Shown here piece after piece: positions 26,934 to 33,786 of a stretch of DNA of 43,154 nt. The stretch is from Mediterranea sp. (in: CFB group bacteria) (lineage in GTDB: Bacteria; Bacteroidota; Bacteroidia; Bacteroidales; Bacteroidaceae), in NCBI GenBank assembly GCA_031262385.1, contig JAISHU010000071.1, positions 1 to 43,154 of the forward strand, given 5' to 3'. The position numbers and the translations under genes were made by a program. How positions within the stretch are numbered: position 1 is the first letter of the stretch; each line of letters begins with the position of its first letter. Below the pieces are notes generated by a model, which saw only the letters and a list, made by a program, of their open reading frames with translations, searched no databases and was not told the origin of the DNA.

Positions 26934-27802
26934 TCACGTTCTATGGGGTTATAGGACCGTCTCTTTTTGGGGGCGTTTGGGGGTAACTTGATGTTGAATT
27001 TTCCACTATTTTGTAATGTGAGTATTAAATCATCCATCGCCCGCTTCTTAGCCTTTAAGAACTTTTCGCGAGTGGTTTTCACCACATTTGTCCGTTTTTT
27101 CTTATAGATAGGATTTTCGCCTTGCGGCTGATAAAGAGCCGTACAAGTATAGATATGTTGATGCTCGTCGTCTTCTACCTGCAATATCAAGCCGGGCAGA
27201 CCGTGAAACTTCCACGGTCCGTTGTCGATAGCAATGTCGGGAGCAAACCATGCGATGTAGTTTCGTCCGCGAAAGTGACACGTAGCACGTGTACAGGCAT
27301 AACCAAGCAGCGTAGTATCAGCGGTTGCATCAACAGTCCACTCCATGGTCGGTATGGGTTCTTCGTAAATATATTCTCCCATTAGAAACTCTTCCACCGA
27401 ATATTTGCCTTTGGGACTATTTTTGAAGACTTCTTCATTGTAGGATGATTGTCCGTTTCGACGACTCAACATACCCAGTAGAATAGTGTTATTGTTTACT
27501 CCTTGCCGTACTTCTTCCCGCACAATCGAATCGCCGACGATATCATTATAATCAGAGAATTTAGACAACTGTGAACCTATTTGGAGCAGAAGATTATACT
27601 GAGTAATTTTTTTAGGATTACGGATATCTTCTACTACCCGATATTGATAATGCACACATAATTTAGTTTGGTCTAACGTATCAATAGGCGAAAGCATGGG
27701 CATAGATGCGTCATAACCACTAATTCTAACTTGTGCCTGAGAAGAAAGCGGATAAAGACTCAGCCATAGAAAGGCGAGTACAAAAAGGAGGTGATGTTTC
27801 AT
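26930..27802 (-). CDS. GLPGLI family protein
   Basis: A 290-residue exported protein. It has a signal peptide (about 1-24, ending SSQAQ) and the naming motif GLPGLI at 201-206 within GPWKFHGLPGLILQVED, plus the family's upstream FRGRNYIAWFAPDIA segment. The family is periplasmic or surface-located, occurs in Bacteroidota near TonB-dependent receptors and has no established biochemical function. Here it leads a three-gene operon with the receptor-like protein (4-bp overlap) and the propeller lipoprotein. Confidence 0.9.
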   Translation of the reverse strand: MKHHLLFVLAFLWLSLYPLSSQAQVRISGYDASMPMLSPIDTLDQTKLCVHYQYRVVEDIRNPKKITQYNLLLQIGSQLSKFSDYNDIVGDSIVREEVRQGVNNNTILLGMLSRRNGQSSYNEEVFKNSPKGKYSVEEFLMGEYIYEEPIPTMEWTVDATADTTLLGYACTRATCHFRGRNYIAWFAPDIAIDNGPWKFHGLPGLILQVEDDEHQHIYTCTALYQPQGENPIYKKKRTNVVKTTREKFLKAKKRAMDDLILTLQNSGKFNIKLPPNAPKKRRSYNPIERE

Positions 27803-27835
27803 AATATAGTATTATTATTCGATTATCTGATTTCG

Positions 27836-27843
27836 CAAAAATA
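27836..27843 (-). promoter_or_regulatory. -7 box of the GLPGLI operon
   Basis: TATTTTTG on the minus strand matches TAnnTTTG, 33 bp before the start at 27802. The -33 box is not clear. Confidence 0.5.
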
Positions 27844-28101
27844 CAACTATATGTTTTTAGATACAATCTTAGTAACATAAAGAAAGTTAACGTCATCGTC
27901 CGCTTAACCCCTCATTTATCCGTACGTTCCTTGCAGATAACTATCCTAAGCAAAGTGCACAAATCAAAGTGTAAGCATATTGTCTATATCTGTGTCGTAA
28001 TGCCGCAATCTTGTGCTTTTACCTAACTCATACTTTACAAAAAACGGGTGTTCGGACAGCAGATAACACAGTGCAAACCTGTTTTCAGTTCGTTGCAAAC
28101 A

Positions 28102-28189
28102 CGAAAACAACGAATCAACTCGGCAGAAACAACGAATCGTCTGCACGGAAACAACAAACTGTCGCCGCGAAAACAACGAATCAATTGCC
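28102..28189 (+). repeat. 22-bp array with GAAAACAACGAATCA core, copy 2
   Basis: Four units at 28102, 28124, 28146 and 28168 in exact 22-bp steps. Units correspond one-to-one with those at 11664-11751, including the third unit's CAACAAACTGTCG variant. Confidence 0.85.
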
Positions 28190-28200
28190 GGCTTAGCAAA

Positions 28201-28285
28201 TTATCCCGGCAAGTTAAGCTGTATTTCCCGGCAGATTGTTGTGTTATCCCGGCAAGTTATCGCGATAACTCGGCAAGATAATTTC
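28201..28285 (+). repeat. 22/21-bp array with CCCGGCAAGTTAT core, copy 2
   Basis: CGGC recurs at 28207, 28229, 28250 and 28271 (steps 22, 21, 21), the same step pattern as in the first block. Confidence 0.85.
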
Positions 28286-28558
28286 ACAAAGTTCTTTTTG
28301 GAGCTGTTTTTTTGCGCTGAACACGCTTTTTGTTTTTTGACATTATTTCTTTATATCTTACTGGTAGTTTGCGTATTAAGCTGCTATTTTTACATAGTTT
28401 AACGCGCTATACTCGCACGAAAGTCACCAAGCCTTACTTTAGTCCGAAATAAGCCCGTTTTTCGAGGGTTCGTTTGACGTTTTGACACTTTGATAAGAAT
28501 ATGCTGATGTGCTAATGAGGCGGTGCACTTGGTATGGATAATAGACAATGGGCGGTGC

Positions 28559-28651
28559 GCGATAAATTAGAGGTTATTGGAGAGCGACAATGCGGTAAAT
28601 TAGAGTTTAGAGGAAAGCAACATTGCAGTAAATTAGCGTATAGGGGTAGAG
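28559..28651 (+). repeat. 33-bp tandem repeat, about 2.8 units
   Basis: Units begin at 28559, 28592 and 28625, each with GCRRTAAATTAG and then GG-rich AGAG words. The step is exactly 33 bp. The first block has a single such unit near 12128. Confidence 0.75.
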
Positions 28652-28712
28652 CCGCGCGCAGCCCAATGTCAATTGTCCATGGTCAATTCCCCGCGCCCCG
28701 CCTTATTAGCAC

Positions 28713-28866
28713 ATTATCTCAGTAATTAACGGCGCTAACTCACTGAGTTATCATCGTCAATCACTTGATTGGCATTTCTCAATCACTTGATTGGCGTTCG
28801 TCAATCACCTATTTGGCGTTCGTCAATCACTTGATTGCCGTTCGTCACTCACCGAATCGGCGGAAT
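28713..28866 (+). repeat. 22-bp tandem array upstream of the hemerythrin gene
   Basis: Seven contiguous 22-bp windows (28713, 28735, 28757, 28779, 28801, 28823, 28845) without drift. Units 3-6 follow TCAATCACTTGATTGGC plus a short TTCG-type end. Units 1-2 instead resemble the TTATCTCGG type of the block arrays. The AATCACTTGATTGGC core is shared with the array upstream of dnaB. Confidence 0.85.
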
Positions 28867-28877
28867 ACCTACTTATG

Positions 28878-28892
28878 GGGATTGCCTATCCC
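28878..28892 (+). promoter_or_regulatory. Small inverted repeat upstream of the hemerythrin promoter
   Basis: GGGAT (28878-28882) and ATCCC (28888-28892) form a short dyad just upstream of the -7 box, in the place expected for an operator. Confidence 0.35.
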
Positions 28893-28905
28893 ACAAAAAA
28901 GCCGT

Positions 28906-28912
28906 TACTTTG
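28906..28912 (+). promoter_or_regulatory. Possible -7 box of the hemerythrin-regulator operon
   Basis: TACTTTG followed by CCGC, 32 bp before the ATG at 28945. It is the shorter variant of the TAnnTTTG box. Confidence 0.5.
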
Positions 28913-28944
28913 CCGCACAATAAACAACAATCAACGAGCAACTT

Positions 28945-29658
28945 ATGAACAATTCTCATAAATATAAGCCCACCGACAAGATGAGCGACCTCATCTGCGA
29001 TAACTTTTCTTTGTTAATGGTAATGAGCCGATTCGGTTTGTCACTGGGATTCGGCGACAAGAACGTAAAAGAGGTGTGCCGCGCACAAGGCGTGGACTAC
29101 CAAACGTTTCTTGCCGTGGCGAACTTCATCAGCGAAGAACAATATACCTACAGCGAAGAAGAAAACAACTTCTCCATCGCCTCGCTAATGGAGTACCTCA
29201 AACAGGCACACGACTATTTTCTGAACTACAACCTGCCCGATATGCGACTCAAATTAATGGAAGCCATCGACTGTAGCGGCACCAACGAAATAGCCTGCCT
29301 CATCCTGAAGTTCTACGACGAATATGTAAAAGAGGTGCGACGACACATGGAATACGAAAACCGCTCGGTGTTTACCTATGTGGAAAAGCTGCTCAAAGGA
29401 GACCTGTCCGAACATTACAGTATCTCGTCGTTCGTGGATAAACATCATCAGATTGAAACCAAACTGAAGGAGCTGAAGAATATCATCATTAAATATTATC
29501 CGGAGAAAGAGAACAACAACCGCCTGAACGCCGTGCTTTTCGACATCTTTAACTGCGAGAAAGATTTGGCATCGCATTGCCAAGTGGAGGACTATATGTT
29601 TGTGCCTGCCGTGGCACAATTAGAACGTAAAATAAGAGAAGAACAAGTCCGCAAATAA
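28945..29658 (+). CDS. Hemerythrin-domain protein related to RIC/ScdA/YtfE
   Basis: A 237-residue, mostly helical protein. The N-terminal 60 residues (ICDNFSLLMVMSRFGLSLGFG ... VDYQTFLAVANF) resemble the ScdA N-terminal domain but lack its usual CC pair. The rest has the hemerythrin ligand pattern: His89, H134xxxE138, His167 or His168, and H211xxxE215, enough for a non-haem di-iron site. RIC proteins repair Fe-S clusters damaged by nitric oxide or peroxide. It is followed after 23 bp by a LuxR regulator, so the two form an operon. The di-iron assignment follows from motif spacing. Confidence 0.85.
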   Translation: MNNSHKYKPTDKMSDLICDNFSLLMVMSRFGLSLGFGDKNVKEVCRAQGVDYQTFLAVANFISEEQYTYSEEENNFSIASLMEYLKQAHDYFLNYNLPDMRLKLMEAIDCSGTNEIACLILKFYDEYVKEVRRHMEYENRSVFTYVEKLLKGDLSEHYSISSFVDKHHQIETKLKELKNIIIKYYPEKENNNRLNAVLFDIFNCEKDLASHCQVEDYMFVPAVAQLERKIREEQVRK

Positions 29659-29681
29659 ACGCCCCAAACGAACTATTGAGT

Positions 29682-30302
29682 ATGAACAATAATACATATA
29701 TGCAAGTTGTCGTTGCCGAATCGTCGACCATTGTACGCAGCGGAATGTCGGCGGTACTGAAACGCCTGCCCGGCATGAACCTCCACATCATAGAAATCGC
29801 TTCGCCCGAATCGCTGCATAGCTACATGCAAATGCATATCCCCGACGTGATGATTGTAAACCCGCTGTTTGGCGGTTGGTTCGACTTCGCCGCCTTTAAA
29901 GCAACCCACCACAAAGCCGAAACCAAATACATCGCATTGGTCTGCTCCATTATCGACGAATCGCTACTGAAAGGCTACGACGAACAGTTCACCCTCTACG
30001 ACCACACCGACACCATTACCGAAAAACTGGAAAAGCTGTTCCACATCGACAACGAAGAGGATTCCGAGAAAGATAGCGAACAAGAGACACTAAGCCAGCG
30101 CGAGAAAGAGATTGTGACCTGCGTAGTGAAGGGCATGACCAACAAAGCCATTGCCGACCAACTGTTTCTGTCCATACACACCGTCATCACCCACCGCCGC
30201 AACATTGCCCGCAAACTTCAGATTCACTCGCCGGCAGGTCTCACTATCTATGCCATTGTGAATAAACTGGTGGAGTTGCAGGATATTAAGGAGGCGCTGT
30301 GA
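29682..30302 (+). CDS. LuxR-family regulator with degenerate receiver domain
   Basis: The ATG at 29682 is preferred over the TTG at 29676, giving 206 residues. An internal ATG at 29700 is also possible. Residues about 8-120 have a receiver-like fold, but the acidic pair is replaced (AESS, 12-15) and the phospho-acceptor position in DVMIVN is Asn60. A Glu/Ser-rich linker (122-136) leads to a clear LuxR helix-turn-helix (LSQREKEIVTCVVKGMTNKAIADQ, about 137-200). It is therefore likely a phosphorylation-independent regulator that may sense another signal or its partner protein. Confidence 0.88.
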   Translation: MNNNTYMQVVVAESSTIVRSGMSAVLKRLPGMNLHIIEIASPESLHSYMQMHIPDVMIVNPLFGGWFDFAAFKATHHKAETKYIALVCSIIDESLLKGYDEQFTLYDHTDTITEKLEKLFHIDNEEDSEKDSEQETLSQREKEIVTCVVKGMTNKAIADQLFLSIHTVITHRRNIARKLQIHSPAGLTIYAIVNKLVELQDIKEAL

Positions 30303-30345
30303 GAGGAGAGGGCGCCAAGGTTTGTGCACTACAAGACGTTTCTTA

Positions 30346-31548
30346 TCAATAAAGAAAGCCGAACAGCCACAAAGGGATGCGGTTGCCCGTGCCATACTCC
30401 ACATCGTCGACCGCCAGATAACTTTGAGGAATGTCTTTAATCTGCTCGAAGGTCTTCGTTTTCCCGCCTACCTCGAACAGCCACGTCTCGTCTATCAAGA
30501 AATCGCCCCGGTCGGATGCCGTAAGTGTATGCGCCTGTTTCAATTGATTGGCAAAAAAGGTCTCGCGAAGGGTGCCGATGTCCGGCGTTGCCGAAAGAGC
30601 ATACATCAGATTGGCGTTATCCAGATAAATCTTTTCGGGTTTACCCAATTGACGCAGATTTCCTTTACCGGAACGAAGTATAATGAGCAGAGCTGCGCGC
30701 TCCAGTATCTCGAACATCCGAACAATCTGCTGACGGGTAGTGCCTATCAACTCTCCCATTTTAGTAACATTCAGCGTAAAAGGCACCATGCGCGACAAAA
30801 CTACCAACAAGTGACGCATTTTGCGTATGGATGCGTATTCTATTTTCTCTACTGCCGGCAAATCGTTTTCCAATATCACATTAATCACCTGTTGCAAGCG
30901 CAACGAATAAGAAGCTACCGTCTCTTTATAGAAAGGATAGTAGCCATACTGAAGATATTTTTCGAACAAGGCAATAACAGAGGTACGCGCTACAATGTCG
31001 GGAACAATACGAGTGTGCTCGGCAAGGATTTGTTCGAGAGGGTAAGACGGAAAATCACCCTCACCCTCAAACAACAGAAACTCACGAAACGACAGACCTT
31101 GCAGAGTGTAAAATACGGCTCTTCTTGATAAATCGGACATGGTAAAATCTACTTGCAGCAACGAAGAACCGGTAAATACCACGTGCAGATTGGGGTAGCG
31201 GTCGTAGATATTCTTTAGCTCTTGCGCCCAATTGCTGTAGGGATAGCGATGCACTTCATCCAAAAACAGATGTGTCCCTCCATGCAGATAGTGATATTCG
31301 GCAAGGTCGAGCAACCGGTGCTCGGTAAAATACAAATCGTCCAGAGAAACATAAATGGCTGCATCGCCTTGCGGAACATTCTGCTTAAGGTATTGCAGCA
31401 TTAGTGTAGTTTTACCCACACCCCGTGCACCCTTAATACATATCATACGTGCCGACCAATCTATCCGGCTATACAAATAACGCACTTGCGACGTGCTTAC
31501 CGCAGCAATGAGCCGCGTGGAATTTGCATACATTTCTATGATTTCCAT
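30346..31548 (-). CDS. AAA+ ATPase (ATP-binding protein, DUF4143-type)
   Basis: A 400-residue protein with Walker A GARGVGKTT (40-48), Walker B LFLDEVHRY (about 93-101) and sensor-1-like VVFTGSSLL. The AAA part is followed by a winged-helix region (LIGTTRQQIVRMFEIL) and a C-terminal DUF4143-like end (FANQLKQ ... EVGGKTKTFEQI). The family is common and multi-copy in Bacteroidota, and its cellular role is not established. The start at 31548 follows a -7 box and a palindromic region. Its 3' end converges with the regulator gene, 43 bp apart. Confidence 0.88.
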   Translation of the reverse strand: MEIIEMYANSTRLIAAVSTSQVRYLYSRIDWSARMICIKGARGVGKTTLMLQYLKQNVPQGDAAIYVSLDDLYFTEHRLLDLAEYHYLHGGTHLFLDEVHRYPYSNWAQELKNIYDRYPNLHVVFTGSSLLQVDFTMSDLSRRAVFYTLQGLSFREFLLFEGEGDFPSYPLEQILAEHTRIVPDIVARTSVIALFEKYLQYGYYPFYKETVASYSLRLQQVINVILENDLPAVEKIEYASIRKMRHLLVVLSRMVPFTLNVTKMGELIGTTRQQIVRMFEILERAALLIILRSGKGNLRQLGKPEKIYLDNANLMYALSATPDIGTLRETFFANQLKQAHTLTASDRGDFLIDETWLFEVGGKTKTFEQIKDIPQSYLAVDDVEYGTGNRIPLWLFGFLY

Positions 31549-31573
31549 ACTTTTAGCCTCCTTGTTTTGCCGA

Positions 31574-31581
31574 CAAAGATA
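31574..31581 (-). promoter_or_regulatory. -7 box of the ATPase gene
   Basis: TATCTTTG on the minus strand matches TAnnTTTG, 25 bp before the start codon. The AAAACACGTTTT site at 31599-31610 lies where the -33 box would be. Confidence 0.6.
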
Positions 31582-31598
31582 GACAATCGTATTTTACA

Positions 31599-31671
31599 AA
31601 ACACGTTTTATAGCAAAAAGTGTGCTTTATAAAACACGTTTTCTCGTAAAAACGTGTTTTATAAAGCACAC
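31599..31671. promoter_or_regulatory. Large palindrome with repeated AAAACACGTTTT sites
   Basis: A perfect inverted repeat with 23-bp arms (31620-31642 and 31649-31671) and a 6-nt loop contains AAAACACGTTTT on each arm. A third copy of that near-palindromic site lies at 31599-31610, overlapping the expected -33 region of the ATPase promoter. It could be an operator for autoregulation or a terminator for the GH67 gene, which ends 55 bp away. No T-run follows the hairpin, which favours an operator. Confidence 0.75.
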
Positions 31672-31725
31672 TTTTATTGGTTTCAGCGGGGGAACTACTG
31701 TTTAGCCCACCATTTCTTCCCTCTT

Positions 31726-33738
31726 TTACCTCACCGCATTCAGCATCTCCTCGGGTACATTTTCGTGATTACCTACGCGCAGGAACACCCGTTTCAGTGC
31801 ATCGAAACTGTGAATGGGACGTTCGATGTCGTAAGGAATGGGCATCTTGCTAAATGTATGGAAGTAGAGCAGGCAAGCATCTTTCCACCACACGGCATCG
31901 CGTGTCTGTATGCGCAGTTTGGCTTGCACGTGAGCAAAGCGTTCGGCATCTACCTTCGATTCTTGCTTGTCCCACACTTGTTGGAAGCGGCGTGCTTGCT
32001 GAACACCACGGTCGTAGTGGTAGCACATTTCGTCCCACAAGGTACGTCCGCTTCGCATGAGGTGCGTCCAAGGCACATGATGAAACCAAAGCAGGTACTC
32101 TTCGGGGCAGGTTTGCAGGTCGTCGTACAAGCGGTGCAGAGTTTCGGGATATTGCGCTACGGCATTACTGCCGGTATGTGTGCGATTGAAACCCACTCCT
32201 ATGCTGTCGGCACGATGATAGTAGGGAGGCTGCCAGTCGGGACGTCCGCCGGGCATGGTTTGCCACGGACCGGGACCGTAGTGTCCGCTGAACGAAAAGA
32301 TGTGATGCAAGCCCAGCGGCATCATGTAGTCCACCACGGCTTCGTGACTGTCGAGCATCATGCGGGAGAGGTCGTTTACCAAAGCCTCGTCGGTGCCGAA
32401 GGTTTGCGTCAGCCATTCGCGCGCAATGTCTGCCGACGAGAGTTCGGGATTCCACGCCAGCCTGCCGAACGCGTACCAGTTGGCTTGTGCAAACAGATGT
32501 CCGCACCAGTTGGCATCGGTACCTATGTTGGCAACTCCCGCCATGGCACGCATGGAAGCGGGTGCAACAAACTCAAGAAACTCTTTCCACATCGGTGCGA
32601 GGAAAGCCAGATGGTTGGCAAAGCCCAGATACTCTTGTGTAATCTGAAACTCCACCATTTGATCCGTGTGAGGCGTAGCGCCGAAAAGCGGGCTATAAGG
32701 TTCGCGCGGCTGGAAGTCCACCGGACCGTTTTTAATCTGAATGATTACATTGTCGCGGAACTGTCCGTCGAGCGGTACAAACTCCAAGTAAGCCTGTTTG
32801 GCACGGTCGTCGTCGTTGGGACTGTACACAAAGGCGCGCCACATCACAATGCCTTTGTACGGTTTCAGCACATCCGCCAGCATGTTGGCACCGTCGGCGT
32901 GTGTACGTCCGAAGTCGTTCGGACCGGGTTGTCCTTCGGAATTGGCTTTTACAAGGAAACCGCCAAAGTCGGGTATCAGTCGGTAGATTTCCTTTGCCTT
33001 GTTTTTCCACCACGTCACCACCTCCTTATCCAGCGGGTCGGCAGTTTTCAGTTCGCCCAAGGTCATGGGCGAGGCAAAGTTCACCGACAGATAGACCCGG
33101 ATGCCATAGGGACGAAACAGGTCGGCAAGCGTCTTTACCTTTTGGAGATAGTCGGTTGCCAAGATTTGCGGCGACGCATTGACGTTGTTCAGCACGGTGG
33201 CGTTAATACCTATCGAGGCATTGGCGCGGGCATACTCGATGTAGCGCAGACGGTCGCTGTCCGAAGGAGCCGACAATTCGTCCCAGTTCCACAGCGAACG
33301 ACCGGCATAGCCCCGTTCCACGCTGCGGTCTAAGTTATCCCAATGGTTCAGTATGCGTAAGTCGAAGGCAGGATTCTCCGTCACGGGTGTACCGGACGGC
33401 AGGCGTTCCGCCTGCCGTTGTAATAACCGGTAAACACCATAGAGAACCCCCTTCTCTGTAGGCGATGAAATCACCACCCTTCCGGCTTTCTCGGTGATAG
33501 AGAAGCCTTCGGGTTTCAATGTTTTGTCCCGCTTCAACACCAGTTCTACCGGTGCTCCCTGCCAAGCTTTCCGCAGTTCGTCTACGGCTATATCCAGTGT
33601 AGGCGAATGTCGGGGTGCACGAATGTCGGTTTGTGTTCCCGCCTCTTGTCGCAGCCACAATCGGCTGCCGTCTTCGGCGCGTGCTGCAAATGAGAGTTGG
33701 CACAGCAGCAAGCAGATAAGTAGAATGTTTCTTTGCAT
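31726..33738 (-). CDS. Alpha-glucuronidase, family GH67
   Basis: A 670-residue exported protein (signal peptide about 1-21). The conserved GH67 active-site residues are present: catalytic acid Glu268 in KANSEGQPGP, and the base pair Asp341 (GPVDFQP) and Glu369 (ITQEY), 28 residues apart as in characterised enzymes. GH67 enzymes release (4-O-methyl)glucuronic acid from the non-reducing-end xylose of xylo-oligosaccharides. It lies 48 bp downstream of the GH115 gene and is the last gene of the xylan locus. Confidence 0.96.
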   Translation of the reverse strand: MQRNILLICLLLCQLSFAARAEDGSRLWLRQEAGTQTDIRAPRHSPTLDIAVDELRKAWQGAPVELVLKRDKTLKPEGFSITEKAGRVVISSPTEKGVLYGVYRLLQRQAERLPSGTPVTENPAFDLRILNHWDNLDRSVERGYAGRSLWNWDELSAPSDSDRLRYIEYARANASIGINATVLNNVNASPQILATDYLQKVKTLADLFRPYGIRVYLSVNFASPMTLGELKTADPLDKEVVTWWKNKAKEIYRLIPDFGGFLVKANSEGQPGPNDFGRTHADGANMLADVLKPYKGIVMWRAFVYSPNDDDRAKQAYLEFVPLDGQFRDNVIIQIKNGPVDFQPREPYSPLFGATPHTDQMVEFQITQEYLGFANHLAFLAPMWKEFLEFVAPASMRAMAGVANIGTDANWCGHLFAQANWYAFGRLAWNPELSSADIAREWLTQTFGTDEALVNDLSRMMLDSHEAVVDYMMPLGLHHIFSFSGHYGPGPWQTMPGGRPDWQPPYYHRADSIGVGFNRTHTGSNAVAQYPETLHRLYDDLQTCPEEYLLWFHHVPWTHLMRSGRTLWDEMCYHYDRGVQQARRFQQVWDKQESKVDAERFAHVQAKLRIQTRDAVWWKDACLLYFHTFSKMPIPYDIERPIHSFDALKRVFLRVGNHENVPEEMLNAVR

Positions 33739-33786
33739 GGTGTTGATACGTTTTTAGTTATTCGATTCTTATTTTTGGTTGATATT

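Larger units (their letters stand above)
27999..28624. repeat. Duplicated non-coding block, copy 2
   Basis: Same-orientation counterpart of 11561-12158. The 45-nt identical stretch is at 28456-28500 here. The left part before the arrays has diverged more than the right part. Its 3' end merges into the 33-bp repeat, of which the other copy has only one unit. Confidence 0.85.
27803..28944. other. Gene-free region between the GLPGLI operon and the hemerythrin gene
   Basis: About 1.1 kb between divergent genes. It holds a -7 box for the GLPGLI operon (27836-27843), the second copy of the non-coding block (27999-28624), a 33-bp tandem repeat that overlaps the block's end (28559-28651), a 22-bp array (28713-28866), a small hairpin (28878-28892) and the hemerythrin gene's -7 box (28906-28912). 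The frames at 27964-28176, 28011-28281 and 28534-28725 lie in the repeats and are not supported as genes. Confidence 0.7.

Noticed and set aside
28534..28725. Plus-strand ORF with repeated KLEFRGKQ-like peptide
   Set aside because: The peptide repeat is just the 33-bp DNA repeat read in frame. There is no family match.
31620..31671. Simple rho-independent terminator of the GH67 gene
   Set aside because: No T-run follows on the minus strand, and a third copy of the arm site sits outside the hairpin on the ATPase promoter. The possibility is kept open but is not preferred.
31654..33333. Long plus-strand ORF (559 codons) opposite GH67
   Set aside because: It is the antisense of a well-supported GH67 gene, low-complexity in composition and without domain signatures.
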